64,000 nt of DNA from Homarus americanus (GCF_018991925.1 NW_024751891.1:315001-379000); one strand, 5' to 3'. Positions 47,221 to 63,180 are shown, counted from the first letter of the stretch. Notes: a model not told the origin generated them from the sequence alone. Made by a program: numbers and translations.

Positions 47221-47690
47221 CATAGTCGCCACGGGGCCGCCATGTTTGACACGGGGCCGCCATGCTTGTCACGGGGCCGCCATGCTTGTCACGGGAAGTC
47301 ATGTTTGACACGGGCAGCCATGTTTGACACGGGCCCGCCATGCTTGTTACGGGGCCGCCATGCTTGACACGGGGCCGCCATGCTTGTCAAGTGGCTGTCA
47401 TGTTTGACACGGGGCCGCCATGTTTGACACGGGGCCGCCGTGTTTGACACGGGATCGCCATGCTTGTCACGGAGCCGCCATGCTTGTCACGGAGCTGGCA
47501 TGCCTGTCATGGGGCCACCATGCTCGTGAAGGAGCCGATATGCTTGTGACCGGGCCGTTATGCTTGTCACGGGGTCGCCATTTTTGTCATGGGGTCGTTA
47601 TGCTTGTCACTGGGCCGTCATGCTTGTCACGGGTCAGCCAAGCTCGTCACGGGGTCGCCATGCTTGTCACAGGGGCTGCCATGCTGTGCC
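47221..47690 (+). repeat. 20-bp satellite, about 23 copies
   Basis: The unit CACGGGGCCGCCATGCTTGT is repeated with moderate divergence. It is GC-rich in an AT-rich setting and has one CATG per unit. The period does not divide by three, so the frames drift through the array. Confidence 0.95.
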
Positions 47691-48743
47691 CAGCGTCTCA
47701 GCTTCATGAAGGAAAGTATAGTTTGTACACAGAAGACCTTTGGTTACATCAGGTGGCCAGGTTGGATATACACACGCAGGGTCTAACAAAGGAATATCCT
47801 AATATTCGTAAATATCCATTAAATATCTGGATATTCTTATACGATGACCCAGTTACCTTCACCTAATCTAATATATTAATAATTACTTTTTTGATAATGT
47901 TATGACTTAATACATAATTATTTGCCTGATTATAGCAGGAAGGATTATTCCTTGAACATTTAATAAAAAACATTCGTTAATACATTAGTTGCTGATCACT
48001 TGTGTCCCAGTCATAATAAGCCCCGTCTATTTACGTTCTAATCTCCAAGGCACTGACGTGATTGCCCCTGTTTCATAAGGCTCCAACCTAACCTAACCCT
48101 TTGGCTGCGGAGCTTCCCCTAAGCTGAATAAAATCGTCTCGTGTTAGCCAGAATAAAATGATAAAGTGCGGGAATCGCGTCGAAAGGGTTAAATTAATTT
48201 AACAGGATAATTAGAACTGAGGCAAATTTGCTGAGCGCACATTAAGAAACTGTCTATTTGAATCTGGCCCATGGGGACTGGGTTTTATCAGGACTAGGGC
48301 CCATTGCGATTAGAGTCTATAAGGACTGGGGTCTATAACGATTGGGGACCATTTGATCAATCAGCGCTAAATAAAAGTTTTATAATATTTATTAAACAAA
48401 AACCTAAGGACATGAAAATTCCAGATCTAATGTTTAACAACAACAACACAAACAATATAACTGACTCTATAAACATATATAAATTTATACAAATAACTAA
48501 AAAGATAAACATTATATTCAGAAATTCCGGATTAAAAAAAAATACTTTCTAAAGAGTAGAAATAAATGTAATAATTATTTAAAACTGTCAATAGACGATA
48601 TGGTTAAAAATAGCCCGAAGTAAATTGGTTGTTTTTCTTAAATATGCCATTGAATCAAAATAGCCCAGGGGAATTTTGTCTGTACTTTCTCCTTCAACTT
48701 TCTAATTAGAGAGTTTGTTCGGCTGTGTTTTAGATTTTCTATA

Positions 48744-48747
<4 letters not shown>
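47691..48747. other. Spacer, no gene seen
   Basis: AT-rich. A minor GGACTGGGGTCTATAACGATT-like recurrence at 48275-48350 is the only pattern. Confidence 0.5.

Positions 48748-48804
<57 letters not shown>
48748..48804 (+). repeat. (CT)n microsatellite
   Basis: About 28 perfect units. Confidence 0.97.
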
Positions 48805-48806
<2 letters not shown>

Positions 48807-49667
48807 AATGCTTTTACTTACCATAACAAATAATTACAGACGAATAGCGCGTTTCGTACCATACATAAAGACTATTTCGCCATCAATATATATATTTTTT
48901 ACCACAACGTAGCCCCTACCGCCCCCAAAAAAAAAAATCGACCAATTATTATTTTTCGTGACAAATAAACCGAGTTGCTTGATCAATATTTATGTTATTT
49001 CTCATCTCATAGAAATAGTTTGATCGTCTTTTTTTCAGAGTAAAATATCGTAACCAAAAGATCATTGAACCATTATTTACGTTAAAATGAAAAAAATACA
49101 TAATAATAATAATATTCTGATAATTTTGTACACGAAAAAAAAAAAAATATTCCCCGATATTTAATTTTGAACAAATTAAGATATATTATTTTGATCATCA
49201 TTTACTTTACACGGAAAAAAAAGACTATGATCATCTTTGAACAAAAAAATAAATAAAAACATAAACAAATAAATAAATAAGTTCTTTTGCTGTCGAGATA
49301 AACAATGCATAATTTCCAGATCAATTATTGGCACCTTCGCCCTCGAGCAAAAAAAAAGAAAAAAGAAAAAAAAAGAAAAAAAGAAGCAAACAAAGAAAGA
49401 AATGTATAAAAATCAGTTCTTTATAAATTGTTCTGTTTTCCTTTCATTCTCTCATACCTTCTAACCATGTAATTGTCTATATTTTCATTCCCTTATTTAT
49501 CTGATTCTGTCCATCTATCTTTCTTTATTATATTTATTTATGTGTTAATTTGACTCTCTATCTGTTTACATCCTCTTCCTGTCTCTCTTTGTCTTAATAA
49601 TCAAGTTCTAGTTCATATTTTTCAGTTTGAGAATTTTTTTTGCTGTTCGTTCTTTTGTGTCTGTTAG

Positions 49668-49672
<5 letters not shown>
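48805..49672. other. AT-rich spacer, nothing recognised
   Basis: Several long A-runs, for example 49349-49400. No gene. Confidence 0.5.

Positions 49673-49704
<32 letters not shown>
49673..49704 (+). repeat. (CT)n microsatellite
   Basis: About 16 units. Confidence 0.95.
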
Positions 49705-49709
<5 letters not shown>

Positions 49710-50447
49710 CCATAACGCGGGGAAGATGCCATCTGTCACTTGCATTACTGACCCATCACCTTGGTATATATATCTCAAATAATACTTTGTGATATATGCG
49801 AGTCACTTTTTCCCGAGTCTGAGCCTTAATTGAGTTACCTTAGTCTGACTTGCACCTCAGCCGCTCTGTCAACAAGTGTGGGACACCAACATACTTTAAA
49901 ACTTTTATCGTGTTCATGTTGTAAAGTGTATACATATATATATTTTTTTTGCATAAAGATTTTACATAAGATTCTTAGATAATCAAATAAATTAATACCA
50001 ATTTAGTTTACCTTTATATACGGTGAGTTTTCTCTGAACAATAAATTAACTGGTTTATATTTTTAAATTTTCGTAAAACTTATTATCATTTAAAAAGGCG
50101 CCCGTACGACCTGGACCATTGATAGGTATTTGGCTGATTTAAGATGGGCTACGGAGGTTAAGTTTACTGTTATAACTAAAAATTAAAGCTGACAAATTCG
50201 ATGTATATAAAATTAGTCAAGACATAAGTGTTTTCTGATTGACATATACACCAATGACACTCATTTTATATAACGTCAGTGTTTGGTGAAGGAACGTGTT
50301 CGTATTCCACCCACACACAATATTGTGATAGAGTTCCCAGTTTCTTTATGCAGACTTACAAATAATGTAAACGAAATATTTCTTATACACATATAAATGT
50401 TTGCATGTGTTGTTTATTTTATATCTCGGCAAACCCACAAACAGACA

Positions 50448-50452
<5 letters not shown>
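49705..50452. other. Spacer, no gene seen
   Basis: AT-rich, without exon-like or RNA-like segments. Confidence 0.5.

Positions 50453-50518
<66 letters not shown>
50453..50518 (+). repeat. (CA)n microsatellite
   Basis: About 33 perfect units. Confidence 0.97.
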
Positions 50519-50521
<3 letters not shown>

Positions 50522-51047
50522 TGCAACGGAATTACTTCAGGCAAAATTACTCAACCAGTTTATTCACCTCATAAAGAATTACAGATAAAATCTCAGAGCA
50601 ATAGATCTACAGCACCTCACTTCATGTTGCCTCAATGTAATGGTGGGGGTGGTAAGAGGTGGAGGGGGGATTGGAGGAGGGAGGGAGGGAGGGAGGGAAG
50701 GAAGGTGGAAAGGAGGGAGGTAGGTAATTTTTGTTGACAGGTTCATTATAGTTACTTAACACCAGGTGAGGTCTACCATGCAGGGTGATGAGGCCAAATT
50801 TATGATATAATATTAAATTTTTTCATTGACATCAACACTTTACGTATCTTCAATAATTTAAAGATTTTATTATTATGATTCAACTGTTGTCCATATATTT
50901 TCGTTTTTGTATTTTTTTTGTAACCAGATATCGAATTTCCGTACTGGCGTCGAGAAAACGATAAACATAATTAATCCCTTCACTACAGGGACGCCACTGT
51001 TAAGAATTTATTTAGCTAAAGCTGAACAAATTTATTCAGCTCAGAGG

Positions 51048-51507
51048 CGACCCTGTAATGGCCCCTGTCTCATCAACAGAAAGGGAGGGAGAGAGAGAGA
51101 GAGAGACGGCGTCTATGTAAAAAGACGTGAATCAATGTCCGTTAGATATTAGTTGGTGTGTGTGACTTCGAGTAGTGACCCATCGAGGGAGAACGGAATA
51201 GGTACGTCGATCCCCCTCCCCCTCGAGGGAAGACGTAGCCATCCACTGTGGCTCTCAAATAACGTCTTCCTCTAGTCCAGGATATCAAACTAATGCCCGC
51301 TTTAGATGCCCAGGAGCCGGCTACTTAATGCCTTTACTCAGCATAGTATGACGCAGCTTCCCGTGGGCACACCTTATCACGTGCATTGAACATGTCACCT
51401 CATAGCCAGTGGAAAGTTACAGGGGGATGAATCTGAATATAAATCAGATGTAAATAACCCATTTATATAATACTTTCTGTTCATGAGACGGGCCATTACA
51501 ACCCCGT
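51048..51507. mobile_element. Possible non-autonomous element with inverted ends
   Basis: The segment 51048-51083 (CCTGTAATGGCCCCTGTCTC, then ATCAACAGAAAG) is the inverse complement, with a few mismatches, of 51473-51507 (CTTTCTGTTCATGAGACGGG then CCATTACA). The 460-bp span is less AT-rich than its surroundings and has no reading frame. This could be a miniature inverted-repeat element or a chance foldback; no flanking duplication was identified. Confidence 0.3.
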
Positions 51508-51751
51508 ACATGGGTGTCTAGTTGATTATCTCCACTAAAATACTGTCTCAGTAATTTACTTTTATGAGAAGGTTTTAGGAACAAATTGTGAATTATAAAC
51601 GTTGGAGCTAAAATGCTTCATTACTTTCTCGTAAAAAATATTTATCAAAATCTTACATCTAAACTATTCCACACAGTAGACATTAATATTTGTATAAAAC
51701 ACAATTGATTTAATCATTAAGAGGTCTTTATCAGGGTTCAAAGGTGGCACG

Positions 51752-51789
<38 letters not shown>

Positions 51790-52072
51790 AAAAATACGTT
51801 CATAGTGTATTTATTACCCTAAAACACAGGGTCATGCCAGTTTTGAACACTTTATTTGACCATTTAATTTTAAACTCATATATAAATGATAAATTCTTCA
51901 CACTTTTATTGTAAATAAATTTGGAGGATTTTGGATACTTTTGTTAGAGAAGTGTGTCAGTGAAATGCATGATATTGTTTGTAATACGTCTGAGGTTCGG
52001 AAATTGTTTACGTCAGTCAAGTTCTGGCATGAGGGAGATATATTATGTGTCGGTGAGTTTCTGTCTTATATG

Positions 52073-52075
<3 letters not shown>
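51508..52075. other. Spacer with (GT)n at 51756-51788
   Basis: AT-rich, no gene seen. Confidence 0.5.
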
Positions 52076-52126
<51 letters not shown>

Positions 52127-52141
52127 TTGTGTGTGTGTGTT
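52076..52141 (+). repeat. (GT)n microsatellite with TTTG breaks
   Basis: GT run interrupted twice by TTTG. Confidence 0.95.
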
Positions 52142-55289
<3,148 letters not shown>

Positions 55290-55424
55290 ACCACCCTAAC
55301 CTAACCTAACCTAACGCAACCTAACCTAACCTAACGTAACGTAACGTAACGTAACGTAACGTAACGTAACGTAACGTAACCTAACCTAACCTAACCTAAC
55401 CTAACCTAACCTAACCTAACCTAA
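55290..55424 (-). repeat. (CCTAA)n array with (CGTAA)n block
   Basis: Perfect CCTAA units flank an internal block of nine or ten CGTAA units at about 55333-55379. The variant block is pure, so a single C-to-G change was amplified inside the array. Confidence 0.96.
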
Positions 55425-58400
55425 CTTCTCCCCCCTCCCCCCAAATAACGTTAGGATGGTTAATATTTAGGTGATCCGGTTTTTCTCGTCACTCTATTGC
55501 AAGGGAAGACTCATCGTGGGAATGATTATCCATAAAGAAATAATTTAGTTTCTTTTTTTATCTTATGAAGGCATAACTAGCGTCGACTACTTCAAATCTG
55601 AACATATAGATATTTAGATTTCCATTTAAACTTTTTCTTTCTATCAAGATGATCGGCCAGCCTTACCTGTGTTCCAAATCTGAAGGTAATTGCATATTGA
55701 GTTTTTACATTCTACAATAATGTGTATCTCATATTGTAAACGAGTTAAGGATATTTGCTTCTCTTGTTGACTGCTGTGAGGTCTGGATGATCTCTATAAA
55801 TAACCATAAAGCTTTAACTAACATCAAGTATAAGAGTGTAAATAAGGAGAACCTGATCTTCACCTTACACCACAGATCACAAACCTAAACATCAGTATGA
55901 CGTAGTAGTCACGCCATCATACACAGACTCCACGGGTCATATTAATAACAACATACTTTTCTTGGTTGTAACTCAAGCTGTGTTATTTCCCTTGTATTAG
56001 AAAGTTAAAGGTTGAGGTGCATTTGGAAATGTAATTCTTGTTAATAAAAATTTTCAGATATCTTTTTACAGGTGTGGGATCTTACATATAAAATCCTAAC
56101 TCTTATGTTAATAACTGTCGGCTTTACTATTGGACTTAATAGACTTTGTTAATAAATCTTTAGGTTCCAAATGTACCAAATTACATAGACTTTTTGATAA
56201 TTTGGGGAACCTTTTCTTCCGGGTGTTAAGAAACGAGAAAGTAAGTTTTTGTAATATGTATCACCGCATGCGACACTCTGTTCATCCTTCATCTTTTTTA
56301 TATATGTAAATTATCACCACTAGTATTATGTATTGTAGATAACTGATTATTTAAACTGAGTTGTTGTTAGGTTAGAAAAATTGAACATCTTTTTTTTATT
56401 AAGATGTTAATTTGGTGATGTCGAAAAATACCGAATCTTAAGAAAAGTTCTCCATGTCTTTGGGATGCTGTTGGTTCTTCACTTCTCTGTAGTAACATTT
56501 ATTTTCATCTTTATAAGTGTCAGATTTTAATCTTTTTTTATTCGAATGTTGTTGTTGCCTCATTTTATTCCAGTTTATTATGCAGCACCTGGTCACCCAC
56601 ACCCACATGGTCCCTTATCTGTATTTATGAAGATTAAATATGAAGATAAATGAAGATTATGTTTTTCATATGGCAACTAAATACCATTGTTATCGTCATA
56701 CACCTATTCATTTTAACACATTAACTCATACACGAAGATCATACTCGTCTAAATAACAATATTTTTGTCTTATTATAAAAGGTAAATTGCAGTGATGATC
56801 TTTAGTCGTCACTGTTATAAATAAACAATGTACTTTCTTAAAGTTTAACTAATACACTAATAAATCACTTGTCTTTCGATGATAACTAAGATGATCCTTG
56901 CGTAATGTTTATTTTTAGATGATTTCGTTTGTTAGTCCAACGAGCGAAGCGAATATTGTTGATAAACCCGACGAGGTGGTCCCCCGTGACGCCGAATATG
57001 AATAATAATTTCCTGCGCTTTGCGATGGGTTTTTCCAACGTTATTTTTTGTGCCATTTCATGTAAGCTTTACCAGCCAGCAGCATTAACCCTCGCAGGCA
57101 AGTCGTCCTCTAATCGGGACAAGAAACTACAGGGTACTTTGTTTTTTTTTGTCTTCGGTCAGGAAAACAAAGCAGAAGAGAAAATCAGTATATTCCTAGC
57201 GATCCTACTGCTTCACTTTAATTTTCGCTTCATACGCATTGTTTTGTTTATCGATTCCCAGCTGCTGCTACGCTCACGTCATGGGCAAATTTGTCGCTAG
57301 CAGCTCCTCCAGCTTTCTGCAGTCCTTGCCTCTCCCACTGACCCGGACAGTCCACAACACACCTGCCTCACCCACTCTCCTCTTCTCACAATGACTTCGA
57401 CAGAAAACGCTTTCACTCTTCTGTGACTTTTTCGTCGACCTCGACAGTTGAAAGTAAATCTTTCTCCAGACTTTTGAAAAATTCTTCTCACCCCTAAACT
57501 TTGTGCTTGGCAGTGTCACACTCTCTCTTAGAAACTTATTTCACTTTCCTTGTGACTTTGTTAGGTTTCAATATAAAGAGAATAATATTAGAGTCACCGA
57601 CTTTAGTTCATTGTCGGTGGCCGGCACAAGACAGGCTCTGACCTCAGCAGACTCTGTATTTTGTCCGGCTCAAGTGCAGTTTCTGTTCCTTACTGACTTG
57701 CAAGAGGTTATAAAACCTTTGAGCTCGGGGACGCTAGTTGACCCCACGAGAAACAAATCTACATTACGTGAACCTGGTCCTGACAACAGACTCTATAGTT
57801 TTAACATGAAATCGTGGCTTTTGATGTTATAAACCTTGACACACGTCATACCTTATCACCCTAAACTTCTGAACTGTGATCCTAACAAAGCCATAATGAT
57901 GAACAGTCCTTGAAGAGCAGCCCTAAACCTAAGCTTAGCCCCTCAAACAGAGATACAATGAGTAGCGAGCCTAAGCATGAGGTATGTCCCTTTATAATGA
58001 ACACTGTTCCTTAACTGTTCATCTCTGTTATTGACGTACGACCCTGCCATTAATTCATGACTCACCAGGAACGTTAAAAATGGAACTCTGTGACAGCCAG
58101 AGTGAATTACCTGTACTTCACAACACACTCATTATTAATCTCCCAAGTCTCTCAGAGGTGATGAACTACCCTTGTAAAACGTCAGAGCTCACAGACACTC
58201 ACTATAGTTCTGACACGCTGACTGTGACGTGTTCGTTCTCTTCACACACTCTCTCTCTCTCTCTTTGCTCCTCTCTACGTATATCTCCCTCTTTCTCTCT
58301 ACCTACCACAGACTGGCATTCATCCCCTCCATCTCCCTTTCTCATCGACTGACCCACTGACTTTCTCTCCCTCCCTCCTTCTCCCATCGACTGACTCACC

Positions 58401-58543
58401 CCAGCCCTACATACCACACCCACTCCTCCCTCCCATTTTTTTTCCTATCCACCCCACGGACTGGCACTCCCCTTGCCCCCCCCTGGCACTTACTGGACCG
58501 TAGTACGCGCCCCACCGAAGGTACGGCTCCTTCACTTCCTCAG
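55425..58543. other. Intronic spacer before exon 2
   Basis: AT-rich to about 56900. The frame at 56929-57300 has no recognisable domain. A pyrimidine-rich stretch at 58240-58440 and the polypyrimidine run ending CTTCCTCAG lead into exon 2. Confidence 0.5.
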
Positions 58544-58660
58544 GTGTACCCGGAGGAGGTGCTCGGGGTAGTAAAGCGGGTAAAGGTGCAGGCGGAGGAG
58601 TGGGTCGTTACGGCTACAGAGGAGTCAGCAACGCCGCTTCCTACGAGGTCACATGGGAAG
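58544..58660 (+). CDS. Membrane protein gene, exon 2 (ectodomain)
   Basis: A 117-bp exon lies between acceptor CTCCTTCACTTCCTCAG and donor GAAG|GTAAGG. Read in the frame set by exon 1 (two bases complete a Gly codon), it encodes VPGGGARGSKAGKGAGGGVG followed by RYGYRGVSNAASYEVTWE, leaving one base for the next codon. It thus supplies the end of the signal peptide and a short Gly-rich, basic ectodomain. Of the other two frames, one has a stop and the other is open but does not join exon 1 or exon 3. The symmetric 1-1 phase, both splice sites and uninterrupted frame are mutually consistent. Confidence 0.6.
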
Positions 58661-60015
58661 GTAAGGAGGATTATAGAGGTGTTTGATAATAATGTTATAC
58701 AGGTATCTAGTTATAGGTCACGATTATAGAGATGTCTGGTTATAGGATAATATCATCGAAATATAAGAGTTATAGGTAACATTTATAGAGATATCTGGAC
58801 ATAGGTAAATATTACAGAGATATCTAGTAACAGTTTGATATACTCTCCGTTAACTTATAGGTAATGGACATATAGGTGCCGAATTATAGGCAATGTTTAT
58901 AGTGGTATCGAATTATAAGTAATGGAGGTGCCGAAATATAGATAATAGACATAGAGGGACCGAATTATAATTATGGTATGGATTATAGAGGTAATAGGGA
59001 AGGTGTGGAGATTATAGAGTTAGACAGTTTAGGATTATAGAGATTTTAAGGTGAAGTTGAATGTGAAAAAAGTGAGAGAAAGAAAGTAAGGAAAGAGAAA
59101 GAAGGAATGAAAAGAGAAGGAAGAAAGGATTGAAATAAGAAGGAGGGGAGGGGAAGAGACTGAAAGAAGAAAAATGAGAAAGGAGGAAGGAAAGGCGAAG
59201 GAAGGAAGGAAAAGAGAATTATGGAAGAAGAGGAGAGATGCAAGGAAAGAAGAAGGGAAGGGAGGGAAAGAGAAGGAAGGAAGGGAGGGAAATGGAAGGA
59301 AGGAAGTAAATGAGGAGAGAAGAAAGAAAGAAAAAGATAAGGAAGGATAGGAAGGGAGAAAAGAAAGAGAAGGAAGAAAGGGAAAGAGAAGAAGGAAGGG
59401 AGAGATAAGGAAGGAAAGATAAGGAAGAGAACGAGAAGGAAGGAAGGGAATGAGAAGGCAGGGGGATAAGGAGAAAGAAGGAAAGGAGAAAAAATGAAGG
59501 AAGAAAAAAAGGAAGGGGAACAAAAAGAAAGAAGGAAGAAAAGAAATGAGAAATGTAGAAGGGAAAGAGAATGAAGGGAGAAAGGAAGGAAGGGGAACAG
59601 AGGGAATGAAAGGAAAGAGAGGGAGGGAAAATAGAAAGAAGGAAGGGAGGAAAAGAAGGAAGAAAGGGAGGGAAATAAGGAAGAAAGGGGGAGAGAAGGA
59701 AGAAAGAGGCAGAAATAAGAGAGAACGGGAGGGATAAGAAAGGAAGGAAAAGAGAAGGATAGAAGGGAGAGAAGGAAGGAAGGGGAGAGAGAGAAAGAAG
59801 GAAGGAAGGAAAATAGAAAGGGGAAACAAAAAGAAAGGAAGGAAGGAAAAGAAATCTGAAAAGCCTATCACGTTTACAGACAATTCGAATAGCTAAACTC
59901 TACATCATAGTCCATCAGATTGACCAAAATTTGTCTTAACCAATCAATTGTTTTCATAGTCATTTAGGAATCGTCATGGACTCAATTAAGTGTTACTGTG
60001 TCTCTCCTCCTTCAG
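58661..60015 (+). other. Putative intron 2 with polypurine tract
   Basis: Starts GTAAGG and ends TCTCTCCTCCTTCAG. A loose repeat of TTATAGAGRTATCTGGTTAT words fills 58670-59035. From 59040 to about 59860 the plus strand is almost entirely purine (GGAAGGAAAGAGAA type). Confidence 0.55.
59040..59860 (+). repeat. 820-bp polypurine tract
   Basis: G/A-only sequence with few interruptions, of GAAGGAAGGRA type. The Phe/Leu/Pro/Ser-rich minus-strand frame of 282 codons is a compositional artefact. Confidence 0.93.
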
Positions 60016-60779
60016 ACATCGTGTTGGCCATGGAGTTGTCGGCTATGTGCTTTGGTGCTCTGCTGGCGCTCTGCATCGTCGCCTGCTGCGCCTACAAGAT
60101 CTGTGGCCCGGCCGAGGAGGAAGAATGGGGCTCCCGCTACTCTGTTTTAAAATCCTCACACCCTCGCCTCCCTCCAGAGCTCCTGCGGGAGATCTACACT
60201 CTGCCTACCACGACAACAACAATAACAACGACAGCTTCCACAGTCACTCGATCGAGCGCATCCAACCCTGTTTCTACCACAGCAACAATGGCGATGGCTC
60301 AACGTCAGAGCATAAAAATAGGAGGAATTGCAGCTCACGTTCGTATGGAGGGCATGCCGAGGGAGACGACTGTCAACAGGGATCCAGTACTAGGAACTCG
60401 AGTGGTCAGTGTTGGTCAGTTACCCAACGGGAGGCCTGGAGAACCTCCTCTGCTGGATGACATAATCATCCCAGCTGCCCCACCTCGACCTCAGACGCCC
60501 CGTTGTGTACGAATAGCTGCCACTGCTGCCAGGAAATCTCCACGGATTTTGAATTTTGGGGCAATACTCCAAGGACGACCCCGACTACTGACGCTACCGT
60601 CGCTTTCTTCCGCGAGAGCAGCAGCAAGACAGCATGCTGGTCGTGGAGCTGCCAATAGACTTGCGGAGTACAACCAGACGAGCTCCACTCTGGACCTGGC
60701 TCGCGCCGCCGCTGTCTCCATCCCCAGCATCAACTACACTCACAGGTCGCTGTCTGATCCTCACACGGCCATCGTCTAA
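60016..60779 (+). CDS. Membrane protein gene, exon 3 (TM and cytoplasmic tail)
   Basis: The last coding exon is preceded by a strong acceptor. With one base from exon 2 it begins DIVLAMELSAMCFGALLALC. The 307-residue model has a signal peptide (about 1-23), an ectodomain to about 58, one transmembrane helix at about 61-80 (LSAMCFGALLALCIVACCAY) and a cytoplasmic tail of about 227 residues. Cysteines at 73, 77, 78 and 83 at the inner face could be palmitoylated. The tail has an acidic EEEEW patch, a Thr-rich run (TTTTTITTTAS), Pro-rich and Ala/Arg-rich parts, and ends SLSDPHTAIV. GC content is clearly higher than the flanks. I do not recognise the family. A start at 59976, inside the intron, is the alternative but lacks the polypyrimidine logic. 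Confidence 0.65.
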
Positions 60780-62700
60780 TCTTGATTACCAGTAATTCTA
60801 TATCGCAAGATTACACGCATGTATTGAATCCACAACTTCCCGGTGTCCGTGTAAAACTTAATTTACTTGGCTGCTCAATCTGTGGTGCTTGATGATGGAT
60901 AAGTCAACCAGAGAATGGATGACGACCCTCTCTCGGCACACACACACACAATCGGGTCACCAAAAGTTAACTTTACTGATACTAGAAACGTGTCAGTGAG
61001 CCTATCGATACCGTGTTAGATAAACTTTCCCCTGCGACTTTAATCTTTGCTTACTGTGATCTTGTCCTTAGTCTGATCGTGCCAAAAATTTAGGTACAGT
61101 ACTTTATCCCGCTATATTATTTTACTAATATGTAAAAGTTTCAGAGGAATCGGTATTTTGGATTTTGAGAATATTTTTGGACATGCATTACACAGACGAT
61201 CGCCAGAGCTTCCAGCCAGTACGTCGGAAAGTATTGATAACACACAAGCTTCCTGCACTCATCCTGTATGTAAACACAATGTACAACAAAGTCTCTGTAA
61301 TACCAGAGTTTGTTGTGGCAGATATGTACATAATTATACATTTGCTACATATGTGTCTCTGCAATTTCTAACAGAAGAAACAAATTTACTACGATTTGAT
61401 ATAAATGAAATTTTTGCTATATGATTTCTAAGTCTCGTGTGTACACTTAGGAAACTAAAAGACTTTTGTGCAGTGAAGGTAAAAACACAACACTGTACTG
61501 AAGGCTTGTACAACAACATTAGTTTATAACAGCTGATGGTTGTTTTTATAAGAAAGAACTTTTTTGTGAGGGAAACAATGAAGATGGGATGAAAATAACA
61601 GTAACTTTGTATCCACAGACGCCTCGAAACCTTTACACTGAGTGCACACATGACCTCATCTTCCTCAGAACCAAGGAAAGTGTCTTTGGCTATTCAAGAA
61701 ATTGCCTTCGAAATTGCTCACATTTTTGTTCTGTTATCATATTATCTCAGCCCCTACATGATTACCTGTGATGGAAATTACGTTTATGTTATAAACATTA
61801 TACTGTTTTTTGTATTATAGTTTCCAATTTGATATACACCAATACAGAAGCAATCAAAAGCCTAAAACGTTTTATTACATTCAGTAACTTCTACATACAA
61901 GCTGGTGTTTACACTGTTCTCACACACACAGCAACACCTGCCTGTAAGCTCTTCAGTGACATAACACACCTCGAGCTATCTCGGAGTGACTATTGTGTGA
62001 ATGCCAGATATCCATGACATAGATGATGTTTACGCAGAAAGATCACAAATAGACTCCAACCAGCAGCAGATTAGAGCAAAATAGAACTAATCAATGTTGT
62101 TCATAGTGTCAATGTGCTCCCTCAGTGCAGCTCAATATTTTAGAGAGAAAATTAAAAACCCGTTTACATTTTGTATATAGTATAAGCGTTAAGTCCATGG
62201 CTTCAGCTACTAATTGTTGTTGTCACTGTGAGAAGGAATAGATGTGGCTTGCCAAATTGCTTAACCGCCCTCCCATGCCTTTAGGTTTGTGTTTGATGGT
62301 GTCAAAGGGTTTGGTAGGGAGGGTCGGGGCAGGCTGAGGGGAGGGGAGTAATGAGTTCTATAGATACTGTTGTAGTGAACTAATGTACTCGTCGTCCAGT
62401 TGACTTCCTATGTATACAACGATTTTTCCAGGTGTCAAAAAGAAGAAAATATATTATGATAACTCAGTTTTGCCAGACGTAACGTAAAGGGGCCAAACTT
62501 TCATGATGAATTTGGTAAAATTTGCGTCATGTTTTGATTATTGGACTTCTGCATATTTGTAAACAATATCTGGAATTTCCAATTATTAAGGGCACCTTTT
62601 CTTATATCTGGTAATTTGCAGTTACAGAGATTATATAATGGGGAAAATTTATGTAATATGAGGCAGCTTAAATAAATAAACACATATATATATCCACACA
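60780..62700 (+). other. Probable 3' UTR of the membrane protein gene
   Basis: No further exon is apparent. A double poly(A) signal AATAAATAAA lies at 62671-62680, and a weaker ATTAAA near 62151. Which, if either, is used cannot be decided from sequence alone. Frames in this stretch (for example 61158-61424) have no domain character. Confidence 0.4.
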
Positions 62701-62799
62701 AGAGGGGCACCAGAAGGTTTGTAGCCTGACCTAGATGAGTGTGTTGTTCACAAAGGTTCTCGATCATTATTTTCAACATACAGTAGTTTAGCTTTATTT

Positions 62800-63180
62800 A
62801 GTAATGTTCCAGCATTTCCTCTTGATACAATTCATGGTTTCAAACGCGTCTTTCAGAGCCTTAACAACACAAGAGACCAACCCTCTTTAATTTTTAGCAT
62901 CACAAGAAATCAAATCTTTCAGTCTCAGCATCACAGAAGACCACACCTCAGTGTTAACATCACAAACACCAACATTTACAGAGCTTCAATCTCATAACAA
63001 TAATATAATTGAGAACCTAAACATTACAAAGACAAACATCTTTCAACGTCAACCTAATAAAGACCAACATCACTTACAGTATAGTGTCAGGGTCAGTAGA
63101 GGCCAACATCTCAACATTACTGAAGCCAACATCTCATAGTGGCAGCATCACCAGGGCCAACATCTTTAAGAGTCTCAGGT
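62800..63180 (+). repeat. Degenerate CATCACAAGACCAACATCT repeat
   Basis: Loose units of roughly 30-40 bp share AACATCACA, GACCAACATC and TTTCAG words. About ten recognisable occurrences. Confidence 0.65.

Noticed and set aside
51048..51507. Functional tRNA or rRNA gene near 51 kb
   Set aside because: Neither A/B boxes at tRNA spacing nor rRNA-like sequence was found there.
56929..57300. 123-codon frame starting MLVQRAKRILL
   Set aside because: No domain, splice signal or repeat motif that I can recognise; could be part of an unidentified dispersed repeat but there is no support here.
59035..59883. 282-codon Phe/Leu/Ser/Pro frame on the minus strand
   Set aside because: Compositional artefact of the polypurine tract in intron 2.
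59990..60460. 156-codon alternative frame over exon 3
   Set aside because: Its phase at the 60016 acceptor does not match the exon 2 donor, and it lacks the transmembrane and tail organisation of the main frame.
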